Part shown: positions 22,081-31,993 of the stretch, piece after piece
How the letters are laid out: each line of letters starts with the position of its first letter
How positions within the stretch are numbered: the first letter of the stretch is position 1
From: Yponomeuta sedellus
Lineage: Eukaryota; Arthropoda; Insecta; Lepidoptera; Yponomeutidae
NCBI GenBank assembly: GCA_934045075.1
Contig: OW203734.1
Span: 11,605,516 to 11,669,515 of the forward strand
DNA: 64,000 nucleotides
Direction of reading: 5' to 3'
The notes under the pieces: model-generated
The model's database searches: none
The model's input: only the letters and a program-made list of their open reading frames with translations
What the model was told of the DNA's origin: nothing
Translations under genes and position numbers: made by a program

Positions 22081-22298
22081 CGGTTTAAAGCCGTTGGTGC
22101 CGGCTGTCATGTAATGGCAGTCGTTAAGCCATGTCAGAGGCCTCATGGGCGACTTGATAACGGGTCAGAGACCCGCCACTGTCTTACAACCCTCCACCAA
22201 CCCGGACTTGGCCCCCGTGGTGGAGTATAGCCTAACGTTCCTGCGATGCAGGAAGAGACCCGTGCCCCAACAGTGGGGACATACAAGGGTTGATATCG
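22081..22298 (+). mobile_element. 5S-derived SINE, 5'-truncated copy 12, with 14-bp target duplication
   Basis: Flanked by ATAATATATTTTTA at 22067-22080 and 22299-22312. It lacks the whole 5S head, starting in the middle block, so this is a bona fide 5'-truncated insertion of the kind made by incomplete target-primed reverse transcription. Confidence 0.9.
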
Positions 22299-22621
22299 AT
22301 AATATATTTTTATAGGGTTATTATCAATTTATTTGTATAGCCATTCTTGTCTGTAGAGTTAGCGGATTTAGTTTACAATTCCGTTCCAATATTACCCCAA
22401 TATTCGAAGGCAATTTACATTTACAAACTACAATAAATGCAGATGCATGCAGTTGAACGAGAAAACAAAAGGAATCGAATCAGATTTCGCGAACAGCTTT
22501 ATTTATTTGACTGAAGGCAAATAGCGGGCTGGCTCTGGATTACTCGTTCTTATTCCAGTGACTCCGATATAAGTAAAACTTGTCTTAAGTACATATATAC
22601 GTAATTTTAGTAAGTGATAAA

Positions 22622-22860
22622 ATAACATAACATAACATTTACATACAGGCACATACTCGTACATTGCTTCTGGCCCCACGCTAGGATACCCTGTGTCGTG
22701 GGAACCAGAAACAGCGACATCACAAACATGTATACATCAAAGACCTTTTTTGACCTTTGTTTTTAGTGTCTTATTTTTTTTGTCCCCAGCCGGGATTGGA
22801 ACCCGGGACCTCCCGCATGGTAGGTAGATGCTCTACCGCTGCGCCACAGAGGTCGTGAAA
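22622..22860 (-). mobile_element. tRNA-SINE family 2, minus copy at 22.6 kb
   Basis: Minus-strand A box (TGTGGCGCAGCGGTAGAGC) and B box region (GGTTCCAATCCCGG), then the standard tail. A T-rich insert of about 30 bases separates head and tail compared with the 12.4-kb copy. Confidence 0.85.
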
Positions 22861-23119
22861 TACCTGCTATGATTAGAATGACAATCATAGTTACTTTTCC
22901 ACGTTACATTACATATTGCGATGTCTTATAGCAACTACTAGTCATTCAAAGCCACAATGCCTATAAGTTAGAAGGTGAAAATATCTTTAAACCACTACGA
23001 AATCTATCTTAGAAACTTTCTATACTAGATTTATAAGATTTAATTAATAGCTGGAACATAAAAAAATGCACTGCATATTCTGTACTAACTTCATAATTTT
23101 TAATATACAAACAAATGAA

Positions 23120-23400
23120 ACTGTTTTAAGAGAAAGAAAGAAAGAAAGAGAAACATTTATTGCATCAACAGTCACACACACAAAATATCTAACAAATACG
23201 AAACAGACATATCGGAGAACAATCAAAGGGTAAGGTAGTAAAGACAATTTAAACAGTTTTGTCGCGGTGTGTTTCCGTTGCTGCAAAAGGCAGCTGACTC
23301 AGCATTTTGCTGAGGGTGTGAGCCCTCAGCGCTGGTTTTCAGTCAGTACCTGATCAGTACTCTCACGAGTGTCCCAGTGCGCGGGTCGGTATGATGTAAT
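23120..23400 (-). mobile_element. Probable retroposon tail with GAAA repeat
   Basis: AGAAAGAAAGAAAGAG then AAACATTTATTGCATCAAC, antisense of a LINE-style AATAAATGTTT end. The body to 23400 is GC-richer (CAGCTGACTCAGC, GTGTGAGCCCTCAGC) with small inverted repeats. No coding recognised. Confidence 0.4.
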
Positions 23401-23499
23401 TTAAATAAATATCTACATATTATGTATATTGCAATTTATATAATATAAAATATCCATAAACAATAAAATAAAAAACAAACAATATGAAATTAAGACAGC

Positions 23500-23990
23500 C
23501 GTCCTTGATGCGATCACATAGTCAATTGATTAGTCAAGTTAGTAATGGCGGCGAGAAGTTTGGACAGGATAGGGAAGTCTTTGCTGCTCCAGCAAATATG
23601 CCCTGAGCTTACGCCCAAAGGCACACCTACTAGGCGCATCGCGGACTGGGGGAGGAATATCATTCCAGCACTTGGACGCCGCATACTTAAAACTGCCACG
23701 GAAAGCCTTCGTACGATGCGCGGGAATAAGAATTCTGTCCTTATGTACATAGCGCTGACGGGACGTCCACTCCAACTTTTTGTGTAGATAAGCAGGACAT
23801 TTACTGCGAAATAATCCAAACAGTAGCGTAGCAAGATGTAGTCGTCGTCGGGCCTCCATGTTCAGAAGCTTTGCAGCGTTCAAGAACGGGGTGATATGGG
23901 ATCTGGGGGGGACAGTGAAACAAAACCGAGCACATGCGTTTTGCACTCGTTGTATTAACCTCTTTGTTTTGATTTGGTCTAAACTTTTTT
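23500..23990 (-). pseudogene. Non-LTR retrotransposon reverse transcriptase, C-terminal fragment
   Basis: The minus-strand frame 23539-23946, extendable upstream to about 23985, reads RVQNACARFCF, RSHITPFLNAAKLLNMEARR, HRTKAFRGSFKYAASKCWND and IPPPVRD. This is the C-terminal region after the polymerase domain in CR1/Jockey-type LINEs. The palm motifs are absent and a stop lies just upstream, where another LINE end (24000-24170) abuts. Confidence 0.8.
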
Positions 23991-23999
23991 GTAGCTAGA

Positions 24000-24170
24000 T
24001 CTATCTGTATCTGTTCCGGATGGGGGCGCTGTTTGCTGAAGTACAGGTTCACGCCTAATTTAGCAACAGATGCTACTATTTGCTTTTTGAAAAATGTACC
24101 TAGCATAATTCTAATTTTAGAAACAACTTGTATGATTTTTTGGAACAAATAAAATTCTATTCTATTTTAC
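24000..24170 (+). mobile_element. LINE 3' end with ATTCT tail, + strand
   Basis: Ends TTGGAACAAATAAAATTCTA then TTCTATTTTA, with AATAAA just before the tail. It abuts the minus-strand reverse transcriptase fragment, a head-on junction of two retroposons. Confidence 0.6.
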
Positions 24171-24546
24171 CTTAAGCACACAACACACGGCCGCTGTGGC
24201 TGTGATACATCGCATAAGCTACAGAAAGGCTATATTGGTGATAGTAAAGTTGATTATTTGGTATCATTTGATAACTTCTCATTTAAGAATTTCCGAAGTA
24301 TTAACTAGCACCACAATGGCCACGTAAAAATAGTGAAAATAGTAACAGTGATCCTACTGGCTTTGTGCATAAGCCCAAAATAATTTGGGCTAAAATTTGT
24401 GTAGACTGTATAATTTGTCATCTAAAAATACAATAAAATCTTAGGAGGACAGAAAAGCTGGTTGCCCCATAATCATGATGCGCGTAGTGACCGTCTAAGC
24501 TTAGAAATCAGGGCACGAACAACATTAGCATAATACGTCTCATAGA

Positions 24547-24741
24547 TTACGTTGCTTTAGAGAGGGAGAAACAAAAATATCGTCTTGGAATTACTCCGTT
24601 TTCACAATGTTCGGTACGACTTTGATTCGGTCTGGTTCTAGCGCTATCTTTTTGTGGTTCTTGTTCACTGATTTGCTGAAGCTCATGATGCGCCTTAGCA
24701 AGCTGGTGTTCAAGCGAGCGTATTCGTTGCATGGACACCAT
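24547..24741 (-). CDS. Small unrecognised ORF with coiled-coil-like start
   Basis: 64 codons. The first third (MQRIRSLEHQLAKAHHELQQ) has leucine/isoleucine heptad spacing, and the rest is polar. No splice partner, promoter or homologue is evident. It could be a fragment of a transposon gag or a host exon. Reported only because its composition is unlike its surroundings. Confidence 0.18.
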   Translation of the reverse strand: MVSMQRIRSLEHQLAKAHHELQQISEQEPQKDSARTRPNQSRTEHCENGVIPRRYFCFSLSKAT

Positions 24742-24762
24742 GGAATGTTGTACTAATATCCC

Positions 24763-24822
24763 AGGACTTTAATCGATTTCCGCTAAAAACGGCCGTTTTT
24801 GGAGGAAATCGATTAAAGTCCT
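24763..24822. repeat. 60-bp near-perfect palindrome
   Basis: Arms AGGACTTTAATCGATTTCC and the exact complement, with inner AAAAACGGCCGTTTTT. The flank (TTAGGTTCTAGACTGTAGG to about 24930) recurs at 48230-48400, so the palindrome belongs to a repeat family. Confidence 0.9.
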
Positions 24823-24934
24823 ACCTTTCATTACAATATTAGGTTCTAGACTGTAGGTTCTAAAAATATGAATAGTTGACACAATTGTCAAGATTTTTCA
24901 TGTTTATTTAACTTTTAGATAAACACGTATTATA

Positions 24935-25062
24935 ATTTAAAAACCTATTTAGAGGCTAAAATAAACGTATTATAATACAAGTTATTATTTTTACATATTT
25001 TGCTCTGTAAGTAGTCATTTTTAAAGAACCTATTTAGAGGCTAAAAATTTCACACTTAAAAG
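24935..25062 (-). mobile_element. Two short tRNA-SINE 1 linker fragments
   Basis: AAAAACCTATTTAGAGGCTAA at about 24940 and AAAGAACCTATTTAGAGGCT at about 25022 are the inverted linker of tRNA-SINE 1 without a head. They occur twice within 100 bases. Confidence 0.6.
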
Positions 25063-25091
25063 CATTTAAAACTAGACATGCACCAAAATTA

Positions 25092-25092
<1 letters not shown>

Positions 25093-25127
<35 letters not shown>
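25093..25127. repeat. GA dinucleotide repeat
   Basis: About 17 GA units followed by CATTTATT, a pattern typical of an antisense retroposon tail. The following 100 bases are likely the end of that LINE. Confidence 0.85.
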
Positions 25128-25128
<1 letters not shown>

Positions 25129-25221
25129 TTATTAAGGCTAATAGCTCCATTTCAAATAAGAGTTAAAAACAATTTATCATAATAGTAACACATTTTAACA
25201 TAATATATTTCTAGTAATTAC

Positions 25222-25511
25222 TTTCTTCTTCTTCTTCTTCAGGCTATATTATGTAGTCCACTGCTGGACATAGCGCTCCCCTAATGTGTCATATCTCGCG
25301 AAAAACCGACAACTATTGGAGTAAACGAGTTCTTCAGTAGAGACCGCGACTCGGCAAACGTAGTGTAGGACGCCCTCCGACCAGGTGGGATGACGATCTG
25401 CGAAAAACTGCCGGCAGATACTGGATGCGGCAAGCTGAAGACAGGGCGCTATGGCGCTCATTAGGGGAGGGCTATGTCCAGCAGTGGACTAATACAGCCT
25501 GAAGAAGAAGA
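25222..25511. mobile_element. Head-to-head pair of RTE-like LINE 3' ends
   Basis: The left arm (minus strand) and right arm (plus strand) both end in GAA repeats at the outer edges (CTTCTTC at 25222; GAAGAAG at 25511) and share GGCTATATTA...CACTGCTGGACATAGC. The + strand arm encodes VGWHDDLRKTAGRYWMRQ and LWRSLGEGYVQQW, a LINE C-terminus. Confidence 0.75.
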
Positions 25512-26007
25512 TATTTATTTTAGGCAGCGAGACAGAACGTTACTTAAGAATTTACTTTGTGAAATTCTCAATACAGGCACCGGACTTTAGTGATTTAAGG
25601 TTAATTAAAGTGTGTCGTTATAAGGATGAAGCTGCGACGCAGCATACCTATGGAAAAGCCACTTAGGATTAGTATCGCATTCTCAACGCTCAAAATCAGG
25701 GAAAGTTCGAATCAAAGGCTTTTATCCTTGAAAAGAGAGGCGCTTTCCTGGAACTTAATTAAATTACGGTTAAGATTTCTAAAATTAATTACCTGTAGGA
25801 TAATTTTTGAGCAAAAAAGTTTTTAGTCGCCATTTGGAATTTCGTAATATAAATCTGCGGGCGAAAGATTTAACTTTGATTTTGTAGGTTGGTACGAAAT
25901 GAGAATTATTTACAGGTAATTTATTCTATTTATTGGTCGGAACTTATTATAATCACACGACGTGTAGATGTTAATACAGCGAAAAGAAAATATATTGACT
26001 AAGTTAA

Positions 26008-27170
26008 AACTTTCCGTGCTTCGCAAGGCACGTTAAGCCGTTGGTGCCGGCTGTCATGTAATGGCAGTCGTTAAGCCATGTCAGAGGCCTTATGGTCGGC
26101 TTGATAACTTCTGACAGAAAGGCCCGCCACTGCCTTACAATCCTTTTTTTTTTTTTTCTTCACCCAGGAGAAACCCCAATTACGGGTACCACTGGCTCGG
26201 GGGAGCACAGTGGTTATGTCGGACTCCCCGCCCTGAAAAGGGCGGTATACCGACTAAAACTCCTGGGGTGTTCCTCCGCACCGCAAAGGACGGGGCCACG
26301 GGGACGCTTACGCACACTTCCGTGACCCCGTCTGCGGGCGCCCTTTCGGGCACTCCTTCGGCGGCGTCCCCTGCCCGGTCGGTGCTCGACGACGGGGCTA
26401 GAAAACGCCGCATCTCTTCGTTGGAGCGCATAGTGGCCAAGTGCAAACGACCTTGGCCACCACACGCCCCAACGCGCCGCCCCCTCCCCATCCCATCGTT
26501 ATCTGGTCCAATGGGATTAGAGGAGGGCGGCGCACCTCCTCGTTGGGGCGCATGGGGGCCAATGTCCTGTTGGCCCCCACACGCCCCACACGCGAGGCCC
26601 ATCACGTCACCCACCAGCACTTCTCTGAAAGCAGAGAAGGCGGTGAGCGACCGCGCGGGCCCCCTCCGTGCCAGAAGGCACCCTCGGAACACGCAAGGGC
26701 GCCTTCCGGCCCGCCGTGATGGAGGCGGAGGGTCCCCCGACCCTCTGCGTCCCGGCGGCCACTCTGGTCCGACTGGTACGAGGCGCGCGCGCTTCCGCAC
26801 AGCGGCGCCCCCCCCAGTCGGTCCTTCATTCGGTTGGTCGCCTGGGTCCCGCTCCACAAAGTGGAACAGGGCCCACGCGACCCCTCCCGCCAGATTTTTC
26901 GCCGCTGGCCAGCAAGATCCCATAAAGAGAAGTTACTGACCAGCGCCCAGGGTGCACCGGCCCTTGCCACTTACCCTTCCCACTGGTTCAAGATGAATCA
27001 GTAGGAACGGAAGCGGAAGGGCACACGGGAAGGTAATCTGGCATCACACCCCCTGCCTTACAATCCTCCGCCAACCCGGACTTGGCCCCCGTGGAGGAGT
27101 ATGGCCTAACCTTCCTGCCATGCTGCAGGAAGAGACCTTACCTTGTTAAAAACGTTGATAGGGTAACGTA
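26008..27170 (+). mobile_element. 5S-derived SINE copy 13, split by a GC-rich retroposon
   Basis: Parts 26008-26143 and 27053-27170 make one 5'-truncated 5S-SINE. It is interrupted by a 909-base retroposon that duplicated 14 bases of the SINE (CTGCCTTACAATCC at 26130-26143 and 27053-27066). This dates the retroposon as younger. Confidence 0.9.
26144..27052 (-). mobile_element. GC-rich poly(A) retroposon, copy 1 (909 bp)
   Basis: Minus-strand element: 5' end GGGGTGTGATGCCAGATTAC, 3' poly(A) seen as a T run at 26144, 14-bp target duplication. Strongly GC-rich in an AT-rich region. It contains two degenerate tandem units (about 26410-26490 and 26530-26610), each itself a TTGGCC/GGCCAA hairpin. 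Frames are open in several phases on both strands. The minus-strand frame 26180-26923 (247 residues: MGSCWPAAKNLAGG at its start, RRNTPGVLVGIPPFSGRG near its end) resembles no family I can name. It may be a 5'UTR/ORF1-derived nonautonomous LINE product. Confidence 0.87.
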
Positions 27171-27199
27171 TCAACGTTAAGGTTTTTAGTAGGTATAAT

Positions 27200-27331
27200 T
27201 ACATATCATCATCATCATAATCAGCCGGTGTCAGTCCACTACTAGACAAAGGTCTGTCCAAAGACACCAAACATATGCCACTGAGCCCGATCTTCAGCTC
27301 TTCTCTTCCAGTCACTGCCCACCGCCTAGCG
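27200..27331 (-). mobile_element. LINE 3' end with ATG repeats (CATCATCAT antisense)
   Basis: ATCATCATCATCATAATCAGC then CGGTGTCAGTCCACTACTAG, the common style of RTE end; similar pieces are at 33500 and possibly 8020. It is followed by the GGAAC array. Confidence 0.55.
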
Positions 27332-27462
27332 AATGAAATGGAATGGAACGGATCGGATCGGAACGGAACGGAACGGAACGGAACGGAACGGAACGGAACG
27401 GAACGGAACGGAACGGAACGGAACGGAACGGAATGGAATGAAAATGAAATGAAAAGGTTTTA
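27332..27462. repeat. GGAAC pentanucleotide microsatellite
   Basis: About 130 bases of GGAAC units with GGAAT and GGATC variants at the edges. It abuts a LINE-like tail on its left. Confidence 0.95.
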
Positions 27463-27737
27463 TTCAAAGTAGAACAGAAACTGCGGCTTAATGAACGTTA
27501 CAATTCAAACTAGGTGTCCATTTCAAAATCAAGATCATTTAGGAGAAAAAATGGACAAAAAAACTCCTAACTTAGTGTTTTCAAAAGTCCTTAATTAACA
27601 TAGTTTACATAATTATTATAAAACATAGAACTCATACATTGTACTGGCTTTAATTCCAGACCTCATTGTCATCTAAATAATCCTTTATGTTATAATAGCC
27701 CTTTTGGCACAAAGTGTGCTTAACATATTTTTTGAAC

Positions 27738-27796
27738 CGCGATTTAGGCAAGCTTAATACATCTTAGTTATGTATATTAAGCTTGCCTAAATCGCG
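27738..27796. repeat. 59-bp palindrome
   Basis: Arms CGCGATTTAGGCAAGCTTAA and the complement, with a short loop around CATCTTAGTTATG; only the TACAT/TATACAT end differs. Perfect arms suggest a recent foldback event. Confidence 0.88.
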
Positions 27797-27814
27797 TCAT
27801 AGTTGCTCAATATT

Positions 27815-28033
27815 GTCATATTAGTCCGGTAATGGTCGTTTCATTCACACTATCGGTAGTCTAGAAACCAACCGCATTGCAATGGTATAACCCGTGCTAC
27901 GTAATTCGGCGCCTCTCGCGATCTTCTTTTTAGACGATTCTACTTTTTAGACTACCAAATTGAGGCAGATATGAAACATTGCCGTACTTATTTCATTCTT
28001 TTGAAAAACTTTGTAAGTATTAGGCTCTAGGGC
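27815..28033. repeat. Dispersed repeat R5, copy 1
   Basis: GTCATATTAGTCCGGTAATG, ACACTATCGGTAGTCTAG, TTGCAATGGTATAACCCG, CGCCTCTCGCGATCTTCTTT, ACTACCAAATTGAGGC and GTAAGTATTAGGCTCTAGG all recur in order at 58209-58475. Class unknown. Confidence 0.75.
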
Positions 28034-28880
28034 CTGGTCACAGAGCTTCCTACGTTGCGTTTGCCGATTCGCGATCTCCACTCAAGAATCAGTCTACCCC
28101 GAGGGATATCAGTCCTCCGACCTGCCCACTGCCACTTCAGTTTGCTAAGCCGTTGAGCTATATTGATCACTTTAGTTCTCTGGCGAATAACTTCGTTTTA
28201 GTTACAAAAATTACTAAATTAAAATTACAATATATAATAAAAATACAGGAAAGAAAATATCCCTTCCTGAATCACTCCAATTCGTTTGGGTTTAATATAT
28301 TTTTTTAGAACAATTTCGTGACCGATTGCCTAATTACAATAAAACTTAAAACCGAAATCCGTCAAAGTTTACGTGGGACCATTTTCAGACTGCAAGTCTA
28401 AGCGGGTTGTACAGTCGACAACACATCAAGCTATCCACTCATACACTCCTATCAGTTACTTTAAGGACGAGTTTGGAACAAAAATGTAAAGATTGACCTT
28501 CTGTCTACTGCAAGCAAAACTCTATCGTAGTAAGAATAGTAAACTAGAAGGAAAACAAAAAGCCAGTGTAGTGCCAAGAAAAAAACAATAAAAGTGCATA
28601 CCTATATCACAGCATCGCCGTTACTGTCAGAAGACGAAATTAATACAAGTCTCGGAAGGAATGCCGCGTCTTGTAACAGCTATAATTGTCCGTCTTTACA
28701 TAGAAAAATCATGAAAAAGACGAGTAAAAGACTTTCATACAAAATTTATTTAAATTTATATAAGTTTACTTTTTTTGAACTAAAAAGTTAAAAAGTCTAC
28801 AAATTTTACTTTTTCTCTTAGATTAAGAAATATCTGTGTAAATTGCTTTTTTGTATGCAATAAAGTATAAAGTGTTAGTA

Positions 28881-29242
28881 AAGAGCTCGTGGCTTAAGAG
28901 CGTGGATTAGAATTAATCACACGAGTTAAACAATAAAAGGCGCGGTCAGCTGCAGGATGGGTGACCGTCCCGTAAATATCGCTAGTGGCATTTTTCCGAG
29001 CGCTTCCGTGCTTCGCAAGGCACGCTAAGCCGTTGGTGCCGGCTGTCATGTAATAGCAGTCGTTAAGTCATGTCAGAGGCCTTATGGGCGGCTTGATCTG
29101 ACAGTAAGGCCCGTCACTGCCTTAAAATCCTCCACCAACCCGGACTTGGCCCCCGTGGTGGAGTATGGCATAACCTTTCTGCGATGTAGAAAGAGGCCCG
29201 TGTCCCGTCCCGGCAGTGGGGACATACCTACAAGGGTTCGTC
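28881..29242 (+). mobile_element. 5S-derived SINE, subfamily A, copy 14
   Basis: Full-length, diverged head (GAGTTAAACAATAAAAGGCG, GGATGGGTGACCG intact). Abuts an M1 MITE fragment at 29258. Confidence 0.85.
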
Positions 29243-29257
29243 TATCGAAAGTGTTAT

Positions 29258-29329
29258 GTCTGTTCGCTTTTAGGATATACCTCGGCTACAATCGGATAGA
29301 ATCGGATATATTCGTGTAATAGAAATGAC
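29258..29329 (+). mobile_element. MITE family M1, partial copy 3
   Basis: GTCTGTTCGCTTTTAGGATA then ACCTCGGCTACAATCGGATA; only the left 72 bases of the 222-bp element remain. Confidence 0.7.
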
Positions 29330-29612
29330 GGAAATTTCCGCGCCCCCGTCCCAAGTCTATTCTGATATTTTCATAAGTGGTTGGCTATGACAATAGTGGT
29401 GGTTTGTGAGCACATTTCAACTCTGCGCGCGCACTACAAACTCCAACATTCCTGCATCGCGCAATCAAAGTGTTTCAATGACATACCATAAATATAACGT
29501 CCGACTAACGAAGGTTGGACCGGCCGTCCCCAGGCATACGATCTGCCTGGCGGAAAATTTCCCCTTATAGTGGAAGAGCACGATCACCCGCTCTTCCCTA
29601 TAGTGGTGACCC

Positions 29613-30510
29613 TTTTTTTTTTTTTTTTTTTTTTTCACCCAGGAGAAACCCCATTTACGGGTACCACCGGCTCAGTGGTTATGTCGGACTCCCCGCCCTG
29701 AAAAGGGCGGTATACCGACTAAAACTCCTGGGGTGTTCCTCCGCACCGCTAAGGACGGGGCCACGGGAACGCTTGCGCACACTTCCGCGACCCCGTCTGC
29801 GGGCGCCCTTTCGGGCACTCCTTCGGCGGCGCTTCTGCCCCGTCGGTGCTCGACGACGGGGCTAGAAAACGCCGCATCTCTTCGTTGGAGCGCATAGGGG
29901 CCAAGTGCGTATGATCTTGGCCCCCATACGCCCCAACGCGCCGCCCCCTCCATCCCATCGCAAGCCGGTCGATGAGACGGGGAGGGCGGCGCACCTCCTC
30001 GTTGAGGCGCGTGGGGGCCCAAGCGTCCCGGTCCCCACACGCCCCACACGTGAGGCCCGTCACGTCGCCCACCAGCATTTCTCTGAAAGCAGAGAAGGCG
30101 GTGAGCGACCGCGCGGGCCCCCTCCGTGCCAGAAGGCACCCTCGGAACACGCAAGGGCGCCTTCCGGCCCGCCGTGATGGACGCGGAGAGTCCCCCGACC
30201 CTCCGCGTCCCGGCGGCCACTCTGGTCCGACTGGTACGAGGCGCGCCCGCTTCCGCGCAGCGGCGCCCCCCCCAGTCGGTCCTTCATTCGGTTGGTCGCC
30301 TGGGTCCCGCTCCACAAAGTGAAACAGGGCCCACGCGACCCCTCCCGCCAGATTTTTCGCCGCTGGCCAGCAAGATCCCATAAAGAGAAGTTACTGACCA
30401 GCGCCCAGGGTGCACCGGCCCTTGCCACTTACCCTTCCTACTGGTTCAAGATGAATCAGTAGGAACGGAAGCGGAAGGGCACACGGGAAGGTAATCTGGC
30501 ATCGCACCCC
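29613..30510 (-). mobile_element. GC-rich poly(A) retroposon, copy 2 (898 bp)
   Basis: Same element as 26144-27052: identical 5' edge (GGGGTGCGATGCCAGATTAC), poly(A) seen as a long T run at 29613, 13-bp target duplication ATAGTGGTGACCC (29600-29612, 30511-30523). It sits exactly on the LTR1/primer-site junction. Copies differ by scattered substitutions and a region around 29930-30040 where indels shift the minus-strand frame, so neither copy proves a protein. Two copies sharing the same 5' end indicate a full-length ~0.9-kb unit. Confidence 0.87.
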
Positions 30511-30523
30511 ATAGTGGTGACCC

Positions 30524-30919
30524 CTGACAGAACATTGTCAACCTTCCTTCGCTCTCGCAGCACTCCACATACGTTAGTCTCAAAGCAAGGCCAGAAATCT
30601 TCCCTCTCACTTCATCAATTCCACTACAGTCAATGCACCGACTACTGGGACTGATGGTGATCTTCCTCCAACCCCTCGGCACGGCAGCCACACAGCAACA
30701 GCATACGTTGCCAGTGGTACAACAGCCTTCGCCGTTTCCTACCACATGCGCGGGCCCCATGGTACTGTCGCCGGTGAAGAGACTGTTAGCCGCCGAACAC
30801 CCTCAACCGCTAGTCGACTCACTGACTCAGCGTCACCTGGCACTTGCAGGCTTTAGAGCACAGACTTCGATTCCTATCAGACCTAGTTATGCGTAGCTAC
30901 GGTCTTGAAAGGGAGTGAT
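30524..30919 (+). other. Internal region of the miniature LTR element
   Basis: Runs from the primer site to the purine tract. An 87-codon frame (30633-30896) is open but matches no gag, protease or polymerase motif I recognise. Codons are GC-richer than the flanks. Confidence 0.45.
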
Positions 30920-31549
30920 GTGGCGAGCACATGTCAACTCTGCGCGCGCACTACAAACTCCAACATTCCTGCATCGCGCATTCAAAGTGTTTCAATGACA
31001 TACCATAAATATAACGTCCGACTAACAAAGGTTGGACCGGCCGTCCCCAGGCATACGATCTGCCTGGCGGAAAATTTCCCTTTATAGTGGAGGAGCACGA
31101 TCACCCGCTCTTCCCTATAGTGGCAATAATTATGGGCTGGTTTCAGCATTAAGTATTACACTAAGTAAATACTTAAGTAACGTTCTGTCAAGCTCTTTTC
31201 TGGGAAATTCGAAGAGACAGCACCACAGTTAACTTTTTACTTAACGAAATTCTCAATTCAGAATTTGGCCCTCTAGTAACAAAAGTAGCATTAGCACAAT
31301 AAAAAATATAATAAAACGATGTCCATGCCATATGAATTAATTATGAATGATATTAATTTCATTTATTATTGAGATATTGCAATGATTGACTGCATAAACA
31401 TCTAGGGCCAAACATAAATGCCTAGTAAGAATGTTTAACTGTAGGGACTGCATATTAGACTAAAATAATATTGTAAGAAAAAGCGCTTAGTTTGTTTGCC
31501 TTACACATAAATTGCTTTCTTAAATCATCAAGTGGTTCTCTAGCGTTAA

Positions 31550-31695
31550 CTACCTCGTCGATACAGCGTTATCACGTCTGATTGCCATGTCGGAGGTCGT
31601 GGGTTTGATTCCCACTGGCCGCCATATATCGTATATGTACAAATGTCCTCAGTTTGGGTATATTTCCTCACTACGCCGACTAGGGGCATTATTAC
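31550..31695 (+). mobile_element. tRNA-headed SINE, family 3
   Basis: tRNA-like 3' part (GGAGGTCGTGGGTTTGATTC with B box GGTTTGATTCC) followed by GGCCGCCATATATCGTATAT and TTTGGGTATATTTCCTCAC. The beginning of the window (1-225) has a related arrangement. Confidence 0.55.
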
Positions 31696-31993
31696 GTAAG
31701 TATCCACTGAGTTGAGTGACGTTGATTTTTACTTTTTTTAAGCTACTCTGGCTGTCAAATGCATACATTTTTTGACACTTACTAGTCGTCTAAATGCTTC
31801 ACTCGATAGAGTGGAGTGCTACGTAATAGGAGGGCTGTCCGTCGGCATAGTGAGTGTTGTGTCGGCCATCTACGAAAAATAAAAAATCAAAAGTGACTAC
31901 CCACAATAATTGACTGTACTCGCCACTTCAGTCTACCCGAGACCGCGGCATCTGTAACGCTGCTACTGAAACGTCGGGAAATAAGGTAATTAT

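Larger units (their letters stand above)
27340..28880. other. No gene; repeats only
   Basis: Apart from the GGAAC array, the palindrome at 27738 and repeat R5, the stretch 28060-28880 has no supported feature. The 65-codon frame at 28594 lacks motifs. Confidence 0.4.
29403..31119 (+). mobile_element. Miniature (TRIM-like) LTR retrotransposon, interrupted
   Basis: Two 200-bp direct LTRs (29403-29602 and 30920-31119) enclose about 410 bases of internal DNA once the inserted retroposon (29613-30510 plus its duplication) is removed. After LTR1 comes TGGTGACCCC, which fits a primer-binding site for tRNA-Trp, whose mature 3' end is GGGGTCACCA. Before LTR2 is a purine tract (GAAAGGGAG). Outer duplication is probably GTGG (29399-29402 and 31120-31123), less clean than at the solo LTR. 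The interior is too small for gag-pol, so it must move with help from another element. Confidence 0.82.

Noticed and set aside
26180..26970. Six overlapping frames up to 247 codons on both strands as host genes
   Set aside because: The high GC content removes stop codons; the frames lie wholly inside a retroposon with target duplications, and the second copy shifts phase.
29672..30428. Frames of 116-210 codons as a paralogous host gene pair with the 26-kb frames
   Set aside because: Same retroposon, second copy. The pairing is due to transposition.
30633..30896. 87-codon frame as gag or protease of the LTR element
   Set aside because: No zinc knuckle, no D-T/S-G protease motif, and no match to capsid features I know.
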